Source: Sphingobium trunci (GTDB lineage: Bacteria; Pseudomonadota; Alphaproteobacteria; Sphingomonadales; Sphingomonadaceae). From it: DNA of 64,000 nt. Of this stretch, positions 1 to 9,044 are shown one piece after another. Every line of letters starts with the position of its first letter. Position 1 is the stretch's first letter. Both the position numbers and the translations under genes were made by a program. The notes under the pieces are model-generated. The model was given only the letters and a program-made list of their open reading frames with translations. It searched no databases and was not told the DNA's origin. The stretch lies in NCBI RefSeq assembly GCF_022664535.1, contig NZ_JAKUJY010000008.1:62001-126000 (forward strand), written 5' to 3'.

Positions 1-75
1 TTTGGTTTCGGGTCGCGAACATAACATATTGATTATCAATATGCTTTGCATTCCTCGAAGGCAGGAGTATCCAAA

Positions 76-1188
76 ATGGGAAAAGGCAATGGAATTGCCA
101 CGCGGGCGACACTTATGTCAGCCGCCCTGCTATGCACGCACCTCACGATAATGAGTGGCGCAGCGCATGCCAGCAACCTGGCGAGCGTTTCCGTTTTCGC
201 CGCCGGGCTCAACAATCCCCGCAACCTCAGATTTGGTCCCGATGGCGATCTTTATGTCGCCGAGGGCGGAGCCGGGGGCACCCATTCGACCAATGGCCAG
301 TGCTCGCAGGTTGTGCCTCCTATCGGTCCTTATACGGGCAGCAATAGCGGCGGTCGCATTTCGAAGATCGATCGCCATGGCGACGTTACCACTGTCGTCG
401 ACACGTTACCCTCCAGCCAGACCAGTATCGGTTCGGGCTCGCTGGTGAGCGGCGTTGCGGACATCGCCTTCATTGGCAATACGCTTTACGCACTGCTGGC
501 CGGCGCCGGTTGCTCGCATGGCGTGACATCCCTACCCAACGCCATCATGCGGGTGAATGCCGACCATTCGACAACATTGATTGCCAATCTGAGCGCGTTT
601 CAGAAGGCCCATCCCACCGCCGTCATCGAAAAGGACGACTTCGAACCGGATGGCACATGGTACAGCATGGTTGCGGTTCGGGGCGCCCTTTACGCGGTGG
701 AACCCAATCATGGGGAGATCGACAGGATCTCGACGGGCGGCGCCATCAGCCGGGTCATCGATATTTCCGCAAGTCAGGGCCATGTGGTGCCGACCGCACT
801 CGCCTATCATGGCAATTTCTACGTAGCCAACCTCAATGTTTTCCCGCAACCCATCGGCAGTTCGAAAGTCTGGAAAGTGACTCCAAGCGGCCAGATCAAG
901 GTCGATACTGCGGGCTTCGATATGGTGCTGGGTCTTGCGTTCGACAATTTCGACCAGATGTACGTCCTGGAAATGAGCGCAGGACAACCGGTGCCGACTC
1001 CGGGCACGGGCCGGGTGACTCGCGTCCACCCTAATGGGGCGGAGGAAGTCGTCGCCGATGGCCTGATGTTCCCCACCGGCATCACCTGTGGGCCGGACGG
1101 CAATCTTTATGTTTCGAGCGCCGGTTTCGGCATGCCCGCGGGCGCCGGAAAAGTCCTGAAGATCGACCTCGCCAACTGGAAGCATTGA
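76..1188 (+). CDS. Secreted ScyD/ScyE-like beta-propeller protein
   Basis: This 370-residue protein starts with a signal peptide (hydrophobic residues about 11-30, likely cleavage after AHA at residue 32), so it should act in the periplasm or outside the cell. The rest reads as a six-bladed beta-propeller of the SMP-30/NHL type. Blade motifs such as NPRNLRFGPDGDLYVAEGG near the start and FPTGITCGPDGNLYVSSAG near the end are typical of the ScyD/ScyE family. That family is named after a cyanobacterial scytonemin cluster, but here no such pathway is present and the substrate is unknown. The ATG at 76 is chosen because AGGAG lies eight bases upstream; an in-frame TTG at 46 is less likely. It converges on comM. 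Confidence 0.75.
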   Translation: MGKGNGIATRATLMSAALLCTHLTIMSGAAHASNLASVSVFAAGLNNPRNLRFGPDGDLYVAEGGAGGTHSTNGQCSQVVPPIGPYTGSNSGGRISKIDRHGDVTTVVDTLPSSQTSIGSGSLVSGVADIAFIGNTLYALLAGAGCSHGVTSLPNAIMRVNADHSTTLIANLSAFQKAHPTAVIEKDDFEPDGTWYSMVAVRGALYAVEPNHGEIDRISTGGAISRVIDISASQGHVVPTALAYHGNFYVANLNVFPQPIGSSKVWKVTPSGQIKVDTAGFDMVLGLAFDNFDQMYVLEMSAGQPVPTPGTGRVTRVHPNGAEEVVADGLMFPTGITCGPDGNLYVSSAGFGMPAGAGKVLKIDLANWKH

Positions 1189-1233
1189 TGGAACAGTCCC
1201 CGCGCATCAGCCATTGGCATCCGTTCGGAGGCT

Positions 1234-2742
1234 TCAGTTGACCGGAGCGCGCCGCCGGTAACTCAATGTCTCGGCGACATGCACGCGCCCGACCCGCTCC
1301 GCCCCGGCCAGATCGGCAATGGTCCGCGCGACCCGCAGCACCCGGGTATAGCCGCGCGCCGACAGCTTCATCGCCGCGGCCGCCTGCGCCAGCAATTCGC
1401 GTCCGGCCTGATCCGGCCCGGCGACATCCTCCAGCCGCTCGCCGTCCACTTCGGCATTGGTGCGCGCCGGACTGCCCGCATAGCGCGCCGTTTGCACCGC
1501 CCGCGCCGCCGCGACCCGCGCCGCGACCTCGGCCGATCCTTCGGCGGGCGGCGGCAGCACAAGGTCCGCCGCCGTCACCGCCTGCACCTCCACATGCAGG
1601 TCGATGCGGTCCAGAAGCGGCCCCGAAACCTTGGCCTGATAATCCGCAGCACAGCGCGGCGCCCGCGAACAGGCCAGCGCCGGATCGCCCAGATGACCGC
1701 AGCGGCAGGGATTCATCGCCGCCACCAGTTGCACCCGCGCGGGAAAGGTCACATGCGCATTGGCCCGCGCCACCGTCACCTCGCCCGTTTCCAGCGGCTG
1801 ACGCAGCGAATCGAGCACTGTGCGCTGAAATTCCGGCAGTTCGTCCAGGAACAGCACGCCCAGATGCGCCATGCTGACCTCGCCCGGCCGCGCCTTGTGT
1901 CCGCCGCCGACCAGCGCCGCCATCGACGCGCTGTGATGCGGATTGCGGAAGGGGCGCGCCCGGCTGATCCGCCCGCCCTCCAGCGTTCCGGCGACGCTCG
2001 CCACCATGGAGGTTTCCAGCGCCTCTCCCGGCGTCAGCTCCGGCAATATGCCCGGCAGGCAGTTCGCCATCAGCGACTTGCCCGCGCCCGGTGGGCCAAT
2101 CATCAAGAGATTATGGCCGCCGGCCGCCGCGATCTCCAGCGCCCGCTTGGCCGTCTCCTGCCCCTTCACCTGTTTGAGGTCGGCGGTCCGCACGGGCGGC
2201 TCGACCTTGCCCGGCCGCGGCGGCGAGAGCGCAGCAGTCCCCTTGAAATGGTTGAGCAAGCCCAGCAGGTCGGGCGCCGCGATCACCTCCACCTGCCCGG
2301 CCCAGGCCGCTTCCGCGCCCTGTGCGACCGGACAGACCAGCCCCAGTTCCCGTTCCCCGGCATGGAGCGCAGCCAGCAACACCCCCGGCGTCGGCGCGAT
2401 CCGGCCGTCCAGCCCCAGTTCGCCGACGACGACATAGCCCGCCAGCGTCTCGGCATCGATCACCCCCATCGCACCCAGCAGGGCAAGCGCGATCGGCAGG
2501 TCGAAATGCGATCCTTCCTTGGGCAGATCGGCGGGCGAAAGATTCACCGTGATCCGCTTGGGCGGTAGCGACAGGCCGATGGCGGCGATCGCGTTGCGCA
2601 CCCGCTCCCGGCTTTCGGCGACGGCCTTGTCCGGCAGGCCCACGACGATGAAATTGGGCAGGCCGGGAACCAGCTGGCACTGCACCTCGACGCCCCGCGC
2701 CTCCAGCCCCAGATAGGCGACCGTCGATACCGTCGAAACCAA
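1234..2742 (-). CDS. comM: YifB/ComM family Mg-chelatase-like AAA ATPase
   Basis: This 502-residue ATPase belongs to the YifB/ComM family. ComM-type helicases promote branch migration when single-stranded DNA is integrated during natural transformation. An N-terminal ChlI-like domain (residues about 1-170) is followed by the AAA domain with Walker A GPPGAGKS, the Walker B stretch VLFLDELPEF, the family motif MNPCRCGHLGDP and the C-terminal Mg-chelatase domain. The start is a TTG at 2742, giving MVSTVSTVAYLG as in relatives, with AGGGGGA seven bases upstream. A longer reading from TTG 2784 would add 14 untypical residues. It lies downstream of rlmE on the same strand with a 111-base gap. Confidence 0.93.
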   Translation of the reverse strand: MVSTVSTVAYLGLEARGVEVQCQLVPGLPNFIVVGLPDKAVAESRERVRNAIAAIGLSLPPKRITVNLSPADLPKEGSHFDLPIALALLGAMGVIDAETLAGYVVVGELGLDGRIAPTPGVLLAALHAGERELGLVCPVAQGAEAAWAGQVEVIAAPDLLGLLNHFKGTAALSPPRPGKVEPPVRTADLKQVKGQETAKRALEIAAAGGHNLLMIGPPGAGKSLMANCLPGILPELTPGEALETSMVASVAGTLEGGRISRARPFRNPHHSASMAALVGGGHKARPGEVSMAHLGVLFLDELPEFQRTVLDSLRQPLETGEVTVARANAHVTFPARVQLVAAMNPCRCGHLGDPALACSRAPRCAADYQAKVSGPLLDRIDLHVEVQAVTAADLVLPPPAEGSAEVAARVAAARAVQTARYAGSPARTNAEVDGERLEDVAGPDQAGRELLAQAAAAMKLSARGYTRVLRVARTIADLAGAERVGRVHVAETLSYRRRAPVN

Positions 2743-2853
2743 GCGATGATCCCCCTGCGCGCCTTTTGGCCTACTCCCGGCCAACCCCCTTCGCAGGAAC
2801 CGGCAAGCATTTCAATCTCTTGCTATCGCAAGGGCTGCCCCAAGCCGGCCCGA

Positions 2854-3525
2854 TCAGCCCCCTTCCGGCCGTCCCTTGAAGCCCTGCGCCACGACATACC
2901 ATTCGACGCTGCCCTTCCGGCTGGCGGGCGGCTTGGCATGTTTGATCGTGGTGAAATGCTTTTTGAGGATCGCGAGCAGGTCGGCATCGGTGCCGCCCGC
3001 GAACACCTTGGCGACGAAGGTGCCGCCCTTGCGCAGATTTTCGACCGCGAACATCCCCGCCGCCTCGACCAGCCCCATGGTGCGGAGGTGGTCGGTCGCC
3101 GCATGGCCGACCGTATTGGCCGCCATGTCCGAAATCACCAGATCGGGCGCGTCGCCCAAAGCCTCCGCCAGCAAGGCCGGCGCCTTGTCGTCCATGAAGT
3201 CCATCTGGAACAGGGTGACGCCCGGAATCGGATCGGTCGGCAGCAGGTCGATGCCGACCACCTTCGCCTTGGGGCACAGCTTGCGCACCACCTGCGCCCA
3301 TCCGCCCGGCGCCACGCCCAGATCGACGACCGCGCGCGATCCCTTCACGAAATGGAATTTCTCATCCAGCTCGATCAGCTTGAAGGCCGCGCGGCTGCGC
3401 CAGCCTTCCGCCTTGGCGCGGCGGACATAGGGATCGTTCAACTGCCGTTCGAGCCAGCGGGTCGACTGGGCCGTCCGCCCTTTCGCCGTCTTGACCCGCA
3501 CCTTGCCGGCACCCGTGCCTCTCAC
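2854..3525 (-). CDS. rlmE: 23S rRNA (uridine2552-2'-O)-methyltransferase RlmE
   Basis: RlmE (FtsJ/RrmJ) methylates U2552 in the A-loop of 23S rRNA late in large-subunit assembly. The 223-residue product has the family core: the SAM-binding segment VVDLGVAPGGWAQ, the acidic motif ISDMAAN, and a C-terminal KHFTTIKHAKPPASR segment. The start is a GTG whose GTGA overlaps the stop codon of the upstream phosphatase gene by four bases. That implies translational coupling and gives the usual basic N-terminus (KVRVKTAKGRTAQSTRWLER). A reading with an upstream ATG would run far into the phosphatase gene and is rejected. Confidence 0.93.
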   Translation of the reverse strand: MRGTGAGKVRVKTAKGRTAQSTRWLERQLNDPYVRRAKAEGWRSRAAFKLIELDEKFHFVKGSRAVVDLGVAPGGWAQVVRKLCPKAKVVGIDLLPTDPIPGVTLFQMDFMDDKAPALLAEALGDAPDLVISDMAANTVGHAATDHLRTMGLVEAAGMFAVENLRKGGTFVAKVFAGGTDADLLAILKKHFTTIKHAKPPASRKGSVEWYVVAQGFKGRPEGG

Positions 3526-4640
3526 ATCTTCACTCCGTCGCGGTCCATCAGGCCGCGCAATATGCCTTCGCGAATACCCCGGTCGGCCACGCCCAGACGC
3601 TGCGCGGGCCAGATATCGAGGATCGATTCCAATATGGCGCAGCCCGCCACCACCAGATCGGCGCGCTCCGTGCCGATGCAGGGCAGCTTCTGCCGGTCGC
3701 ACAACGGCATCGCGGACAGCCGCGACGAAATGGCGCGCATCGACGCGGACGGCACGATCAGCCCGTCGATCGCCTGCCGGTCGTAGCGCGGCAGGTCCAG
3801 ATGCAGGCTGGCCAGCGTCGTCACCGTGCCCGACGTGCCGAGCAGGCGGATGTCCGACTGCACCGGGGGCAGCCTGCGTGCCAGCGGGGCGAAGGCATCC
3901 GCCACCCGCGCCCGCATCCGGCCATAGGCATTCAGCCGGTCGGCCGGATCGGCATGGTCGAACGGCTCGCTTTCGGTCAGCGACACCACGCCCCAGGGGG
4001 CACTTACCCAGTCGACGATGTGCGGCGCGCCTTCACGGCAGCTGTCCACCAGCACCAGCTCGGTCGATCCACCGCCAATGTCGAAGATCAGCGCCGGACT
4101 GTCGCCCGGCTCCAGCAGCGCATGACAGCCCAGCACCGCCAGCCGCGCCTCTTCCTGCGCGCTGATGATGTCGAGCGCGATGCCGGTTTCGCGATAGACG
4201 CGCTGGATGAACTCCGCGCCGTTGGACGCCCGGCGGCAGGCCTCCGTCGCCACGGAGCGCGCCAGCGTCACATGCCGCCGCCGCAGCTTGTCGGCGCACA
4301 CGGACAGCGCAGCGATCGCCCGGTCGATCGCGGCATCGCTGATCCGCCCGGTCGCCGCCAGCCCTTCACCCAGCCGCACGATTCGGGAAAAGGCATCCAC
4401 GACGATGAATCCGTCCGAAGACGGCTTGGCGATCAGCAGGCGGCAATTGTTGGTGCCGAGGTCGATCGCGGCATAGGCCCTGCGTCCGCGTGGCGGATGA
4501 GGCAAAAGGCCCCGCGGTTTCGACGGGGGAGTGAGGGCCGCAGCCTTGCTCCCATTGCCCTGACCGGAACGGACCCCCTTGCCCGAAACTCCGCCGGCTG
4601 GGCCGGAACTCTGCGGCGATGGGCGGCTTTGCTGCACCAT
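3522..4640 (-). CDS. Ppx/GppA family phosphatase
   Basis: This 372-residue protein has the ASKHA fold of exopolyphosphatase and pppGpp phosphatase: the N-terminal phosphate loop AAIDLGTNNCRLLIA and the second nucleotide-binding signature LIFDIGGGSTEL. It lacks the long C-terminal HD-like region of E. coli Ppx (about 513 residues), as is common in alphaproteobacteria. It should hydrolyse polyphosphate and/or pppGpp; which one cannot be read from sequence. The ATG at 4640 (MVQQSRPSP) is used; a start 28 codons upstream is possible. Its first 70 residues are a low-complexity basic and proline-rich tail. It is translationally coupled to rlmE. Confidence 0.88.
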   Translation of the reverse strand: MVQQSRPSPQSSGPAGGVSGKGVRSGQGNGSKAAALTPPSKPRGLLPHPPRGRRAYAAIDLGTNNCRLLIAKPSSDGFIVVDAFSRIVRLGEGLAATGRISDAAIDRAIAALSVCADKLRRRHVTLARSVATEACRRASNGAEFIQRVYRETGIALDIISAQEEARLAVLGCHALLEPGDSPALIFDIGGGSTELVLVDSCREGAPHIVDWVSAPWGVVSLTESEPFDHADPADRLNAYGRMRARVADAFAPLARRLPPVQSDIRLLGTSGTVTTLASLHLDLPRYDRQAIDGLIVPSASMRAISSRLSAMPLCDRQKLPCIGTERADLVVAGCAILESILDIWPAQRLGVADRGIREGILRGLMDRDGVKM

Positions 4641-4743
4641 GGCCGTGTCTCTTTTCTTCTTCGCCAGCACCGAAAGGCACCGGAACTTGGGGTCAAGAGT
4701 AGGCAAAGGAAGAAGAAAGCGCAAGGCGGGCGCGGCATTACCC

Positions 4744-5145
4744 TCAGATCAGCGGCAACAAGGCCGCGACGATCCAGCGCTCCTCCGCGCGCAGCACGCC
4801 CCAGGCGCGGGCGGCGGCGCGGCTGTCCATCACCTCGACGCCGATGCCGCGTGCTTCCAGTTCACGGACAAAGGCACGTGGCGGCTGGCGCAGGCCAGCG
4901 CCCGTCCCGATCAGCAGAAATTCCGGCTGCGGATCCAGGTCGAACAGATCCCCCAGATCCGCCACCGTCAGCGCCTCGATCGACGGCGCCTGCACCCAGG
5001 CGAGCGCCCGCACCGGCGAGAGCAGCAGGCCATCGGGAAAGACATCGTCGCGAACCCGAAAGCCCCGGCCCTGAAAGCCGGTGACGATCGGCCCCTGCCC
5101 CGCCTCATCGCGGCGCAGTTCGATGCCTGTCCGCTTCTCGTTCAG
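4744..5145 (-). CDS. Mth938-like domain (DUF498) protein
   Basis: The family includes mitochondrial NDUFAF3, a complex I assembly factor, and bacterial members commonly sit beside secDF. The core motif PEFLLIGTGAGLRQPP and the C-terminal AARAWGVLRAEERWIVAALLPL are clear. A start at the in-frame GTG 5013 would remove half of the conserved N-terminus (IELRRDEAGQGPIVTGFQG and onward), which is intact in the same frame upstream. The only suitable start there is a CTG at 5145, whose CTGA overlaps the secF stop by four bases. That would give 133 residues, the normal family length, and would need translational coupling. The start is inferred; the frame is solid. Confidence 0.8.
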   Translation of the reverse strand: MNEKRTGIELRRDEAGQGPIVTGFQGRGFRVRDDVFPDGLLLSPVRALAWVQAPSIEALTVADLGDLFDLDPQPEFLLIGTGAGLRQPPRAFVRELEARGIGVEVMDSRAAARAWGVLRAEERWIVAALLPLI

Positions 5146-6128
5146 GGCCGCGCTCCATCATCACGCGGACCCATGCGCTCGGCCTGGGCGGCGATGTTGG
5201 CCCTGGCCGCCTTCTTCTCGGCGGTCGCGGGCGACAGGCCGAGCGTGATCAGCAGCGACGACGACACATAGACCGACGAATAGGTGCCGACGATGATGCC
5301 CAGCATCATGGCGGCCGTGAAGCCACGCAGCACATGTCCGCCCAGCAGCAGCAGCGCACCCAGCGCCAGCAGTACGGTGACGGATGTCATGACCGTGCGC
5401 GGCAGCGTCTCGTTCACCGACAGGTCGATCAGCGCCTTCATGTCCATCTTGCGATATTTGCGCATATTTTCGCGGATGCGGTCGTCGATCACCATCTTGT
5501 CGTTGATCGAATAGCCGACGATGGTCAGCACCGCAGCGACGATGTTGAGGTCGAATTCGAGCTGCGTGATCGCGAAGAAGCCCAGCGTCATCAGCACGTC
5601 GTGCATGATCGCGACGAAGGTCGAGACGCCGAACTGCCATTCATAGCGGAACCAGGAGAAGATCGCGATGCCGACCACTGCCAGCATCACCGCCAGCACG
5701 CCGTTCTGGATCAGTTCGCCCGACACCTTGCCCGACACCGTGTCGTAGCGCGAGAAGGTGACGCCGGGAAATTCCGCCGTCATCGCCTTGCGCGCCTTCT
5801 CGACGATGGCATTGGATGCACCCGCGCCGCCCTGTTCGGGCAGCGGCAGGCGAATCTGCACGGTCTTGGGATCGCCGAATTGCTGGAGCGAACCGTCGCC
5901 CACGCCCAGCCGGTCGACCACGCCGCGCACCTTTTCCAGATGCGGCGGCTGTGTGAACTTCGCCTCGATCATCAGACCGCCGACGAAATCGACGCCCAGG
6001 TTCAGGCCCTTGTAGAAGGTCGCACCCACCGCCAGCACCGTCAGCAGCGCCGTCAGGCCGAAGGCCCAGTGGCGCAGCTTGACGAAGCCGATATTGGTGT
6101 TGTCAGGGACGAGTTTAAGCAGTTTCAT
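5142..6128 (-). CDS. secF: Protein translocase subunit SecF
   Basis: SecF forms with SecD the proton-driven membrane complex that pulls preproteins through SecYEG into the periplasm. The 328-residue protein has the expected layout: TM1 near residues 22-40, a periplasmic domain, then five TM helices. Family motifs are GLNLGVDFVGGLMIE, TIVGYSINDKMVIDDRIREN and LSVNETLPRTVMTS. It lies 18 bases downstream of secD in the yajC-secD-secF operon, and its stop overlaps the presumed start of the Mth938-like gene. Confidence 0.97.
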   Translation of the reverse strand: MKLLKLVPDNTNIGFVKLRHWAFGLTALLTVLAVGATFYKGLNLGVDFVGGLMIEAKFTQPPHLEKVRGVVDRLGVGDGSLQQFGDPKTVQIRLPLPEQGGAGASNAIVEKARKAMTAEFPGVTFSRYDTVSGKVSGELIQNGVLAVMLAVVGIAIFSWFRYEWQFGVSTFVAIMHDVLMTLGFFAITQLEFDLNIVAAVLTIVGYSINDKMVIDDRIRENMRKYRKMDMKALIDLSVNETLPRTVMTSVTVLLALGALLLLGGHVLRGFTAAMMLGIIVGTYSSVYVSSSLLITLGLSPATAEKKAARANIAAQAERMGPRDDGARP

Positions 6129-6146
6129 AATGTCTCTCCCGCCCCG

Positions 6147-7742
6147 TCAGATATGGATCTCGGTCGGGCGCTTGGCGCGAACCCAACGCGACACCAACAG
6201 GCGGGTGAAGGTGACGGCGGTGAACACGCTGGTCGCGATGCCGATCAGCAGCACGATCGCGAAACCCTTGACCGGCCCCGACCCCAGCGCGAGCATGATC
6301 CCGCCCGCAATGGCATGGGTCACGTTCGCTTCGAAAATGGTGCGGCTGGCTTCCTTATAGCCATGTTCGATCGCCTGGACCACATTGCGGCCACGGCGCC
6401 GTTCCTCGCGGATGCGTTCGTAGATCAGCACGTTCGCATCGACCGCCGTACCGATCGTGAGCACGAAGCCCGCGATGCCCGGCAGGGTCAGCGTTGCGCC
6501 CAAAATGCCCATCACGCCCAGAATCACCAGCACGTTGATGGCAACGGCGAGGTTCGCATACATGCCGAAACGGCCATAGCTGACGAACATGAAGGCCGCG
6601 ACGGCAGCCACCGCGATGATCGAAGCAGTAAGCCCCGCCTTGATCGAGTCGGCGCCCAACTGCGGACCGACCGTACGTTCTTCCACCACGGTCAATGCAA
6701 CAGGCAGCTTGCCGGACCGCAACGCAATGGCGAGCTGATTGGCACTTTCAACCGTGAAGCTGCCGCTGATCTGCGCGCTGCCGCCCAGAATCGGCTCGTT
6801 GATGTTGGGCGCCGAGAGCACCTTGCCGTCCAGGATGATGGCGAAGGGCCGGTTGACATTCTGCGACGTCACCTGGCCGAATTTCCGGCCACCCGCGCCG
6901 TTGAAGCGGATGTTGACGATCGGCTGGTTGCCCTGCTGGCTGAAACCCTGCTGCGCGTCGGTCAGGTCCTCGCCCGACACCATGACCTGCCGGTAGACGG
7001 CGATCTTGCCGCCGGGCGCGCTCGGATAAGGCAGCACTTCGCTGCCCACCGGCGCGCGGCCCTGCGCGACTTCGCTGGGGTTGGCGTTGACATCGACCAG
7101 CTTGAATTCGAGCTTCGCGGTCTGGCCGAGCAGGGCCTTCAGGGCTGCGGGATTCTGAAGACCCGGCACCTGCACGACGATGCGGTTGCCGCCCTGCTGC
7201 TGGATGGTCGGCTCACGCGTGCCCATTTCGTCGATGCGCTTGCGGATGACTTCGGTCGCGACTTCCATCGCGCCCTTCACCGCGCTGTCGATCCCCGCCT
7301 GGGTGGGCGTGATGACGATGGTGGAGCTGTTCACCACCTCGACATTGAAGTCGCGCTGGCCGGTCAGCCCCGCTCCCTGCGTCAGCGGCCGGATGCGCTC
7401 GACGGCGGCATCCACCTCCGACGGATTGCGGACCATGAAGCTCAATTTCCCGTCACGGCTGGAAATGTCGCCGATCGCGATTTTCGTATCGCCCCGGCGC
7501 AGCTCCGTGCGGACCTGCTCCTCCATATTGGCGATTCGCTGCTTGGCGACGTCCTGGGTCGACGCCTCGAGCAGCAGATGGCTGCCGCCCGACAGGTCGA
7601 GACCCAGATTCACACGGGTCTGCATGAATTTGGGCAGTTGCGTCACCACCGTATCCGGCAGGAAACTCGGCACGGCGCAGGCGATGCCGATCAGCAGCGG
7701 CGCCAGGATCGCGAAGATCGCCCAGCGGGGGAAATTCAGCAT
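6147..7742 (-). CDS. secD: Protein translocase subunit SecD
   Basis: SecD is the larger partner of SecF in the accessory translocase complex of the inner membrane. The 531-residue product shows an N-terminal TM helix, the motif VNLGLDLSGGSHLLLE, a large periplasmic domain with the P1 head, and a C-terminal block of five TM helices. The D5-like motif GTAVDANVLIYERIREE and the GYKEASRTIFEANVTH segment are typical. It starts eight bases after yajC, so the three genes are one transcription unit. Confidence 0.97.
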   Translation of the reverse strand: MLNFPRWAIFAILAPLLIGIACAVPSFLPDTVVTQLPKFMQTRVNLGLDLSGGSHLLLEASTQDVAKQRIANMEEQVRTELRRGDTKIAIGDISSRDGKLSFMVRNPSEVDAAVERIRPLTQGAGLTGQRDFNVEVVNSSTIVITPTQAGIDSAVKGAMEVATEVIRKRIDEMGTREPTIQQQGGNRIVVQVPGLQNPAALKALLGQTAKLEFKLVDVNANPSEVAQGRAPVGSEVLPYPSAPGGKIAVYRQVMVSGEDLTDAQQGFSQQGNQPIVNIRFNGAGGRKFGQVTSQNVNRPFAIILDGKVLSAPNINEPILGGSAQISGSFTVESANQLAIALRSGKLPVALTVVEERTVGPQLGADSIKAGLTASIIAVAAVAAFMFVSYGRFGMYANLAVAINVLVILGVMGILGATLTLPGIAGFVLTIGTAVDANVLIYERIREERRRGRNVVQAIEHGYKEASRTIFEANVTHAIAGGIMLALGSGPVKGFAIVLLIGIATSVFTAVTFTRLLVSRWVRAKRPTEIHI

Positions 7743-7750
7743 CGGGCGGC

Positions 7751-8086
7751 TCAGTCGTTCGCGGGCTTGGCGGTGGCGGGATCGATCACGTCGGTCAGGG
7801 TGGACTTCACCGCCTTGACCTTCATGTTCGGCGCCAGTTCGACCTCGGCGTAAAATTCATCGACGCGAACCACCTTGCCGACCAGACCGCCGCCGGTGAC
7901 GACCTGATCGCCCTTCTTCACGGCGTCGATCTTCGCCTTGTGCTCCTTCATCTTCTTTTGCTGCGGACGGATCAGCAGGAAATAGAAGACGACGAAGATC
8001 AGGACCAGCGGGGCCATCTGCACCAGCATGGAGGCGCCGGACGATTCCCCGCCCGCAGTCTGGGCAAAGGCTGGAGATATGAACAT
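7751..8086 (-). CDS. yajC: Preprotein translocase subunit YajC
   Basis: YajC is the small accessory subunit of the SecDF-YajC complex. The 111-residue protein has one membrane helix at about residues 24-43 (MAPLVLIFVVFYFLLIRPQ) followed by the cytoplasmic segment with KKGDQVVTGGGLVGKVVRVD, the family hallmark. It is the promoter-proximal gene of the minus-strand sec operon. About 190 bases separate it from the tRNA-Pro gene on the other strand, and that interval should hold its promoter. Confidence 0.96.
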   Translation of the reverse strand: MFISPAFAQTAGGESSGASMLVQMAPLVLIFVVFYFLLIRPQQKKMKEHKAKIDAVKKGDQVVTGGGLVGKVVRVDEFYAEVELAPNMKVKAVKSTLTDVIDPATAKPAND

Positions 8087-8277
8087 GGTTGGGACTTTCG
8101 CCTTATTCTCTTGTCCAGGTGCAGGCGCAGGATAAACGCCTACAGATCAAGGGCGCGCGGCTAACACAGATGGACTGGGTGAGGCAACATGATTAGGATT
8201 TGCCGACAAAAGGGCAAAAAGCCTGCATCGAGGCCCTTGCATATTCCCCAAACTGCTTCTAATTGCGCCGCTCCGGT

Positions 8278-8354
8278 CGGGACGTAGCGCAGCCTGGTAG
8301 CGCATCACACTGGGGGTGTGGGGGTCGGAGGTTCGAATCCTCTCGTCCCGACCA
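8278..8354 (+). tRNA. tRNA-Pro (anticodon GGG)
   Basis: A 77-nt cloverleaf can be drawn: acceptor arm CGGGACG with CGTCCCG, D-arm GCGCAGCCTGGTAGCGC, anticodon stem TCACA/TGTGG with loop CTGGGGG giving anticodon GGG, and T-arm GGTTCGAATCC. The discriminator is A and the CCA end is encoded. It reads proline CCC/CCU codons. Confidence 0.96.
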
Positions 8355-8492
8355 AGTTTCCGCGAGGCGCAAGGGCGCCTTCCCAATCTCCATGAGCATT
8401 CATTGATTCGCTGGCGGACCGCCTTTTTTCGCTGTCCTACAATGAACCAGATGGGATAAATGATCCACCTTCTCAACAGGAGGGCGGTTTTC

Positions 8493-9032
8493 ATGGACAT
8501 TGCGACACTGATCGACGAAGTGATCGCGCGGGAAGGCGGTTACAGCAACCACCCGGCGGATCGCGGCGGGCCGACCCGTTTCGGGATCACCCAGGCCGTG
8601 GCGCGGGCGAACGGCTATAGGGGCGACATGCGCGCCCTCCCCCGCAGCGTTGCTGAGGCGATTTACCGGCGGCTTTACTGGGAAAAGCCGGGCTATGCCT
8701 TCATCGCGGAACTGGCGCCGGCCATCGCCGAAGAACTGTTCGATACGGCGGTCAATATGGGGCCGGGGACCGCCAGCGGCTTTCTGCAGCGGGCGCTGAA
8801 CGCGCTCAACCGGAATGAAAGCGATTATCCGGACCTGAAGGTCGACCGGTCGGTAGGCCCCAGGACGCTGGGCGCGCTCGGTGACTTCCTGAAACTGCGC
8901 GGCAGGGCTGGGGAGAAGGTGCTGCTCAAGGCGCTCGAAGCGCTTCAGGGCGAGCGCTATCTTGCGCTGGCGGAGAGCCGCCCAGCCAATGAGGCCTTCC
9001 TCTATGGCTGGCTGGCGAACCGGATCGGTTAG
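8493..9032 (+). CDS. Glycoside hydrolase family 108 muramidase (endolysin-like)
   Basis: This 179-residue enzyme should cleave peptidoglycan glycan strands. The GH108 N-terminal domain carries the signature REGGYSNHPADRGGPTRFGIT with the catalytic glutamate at residue 14. A C-terminal PG_binding_3-type domain (LKVDRSVGPRTLGAL) follows. There is no signal peptide, as expected for an enzyme released by a holin. The ATG at 8493 is preferred because AGGAGGG lies eight bases upstream; an ATG at 8460 has no such site. The holin gene follows after 12 bases. No other phage genes are adjacent. Confidence 0.88.
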   Translation: MDIATLIDEVIAREGGYSNHPADRGGPTRFGITQAVARANGYRGDMRALPRSVAEAIYRRLYWEKPGYAFIAELAPAIAEELFDTAVNMGPGTASGFLQRALNALNRNESDYPDLKVDRSVGPRTLGALGDFLKLRGRAGEKVLLKALEALQGERYLALAESRPANEAFLYGWLANRIG

Positions 9033-9044
9033 GGAGGCGCGAAA

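Noticed and set aside
5334-7853. A plus-strand frame of about 840 codons opposite secF and secD
   Set aside because: Antisense to conserved translocase genes, with histidine- and aspartate-rich low-complexity sequence typical of shadow frames.
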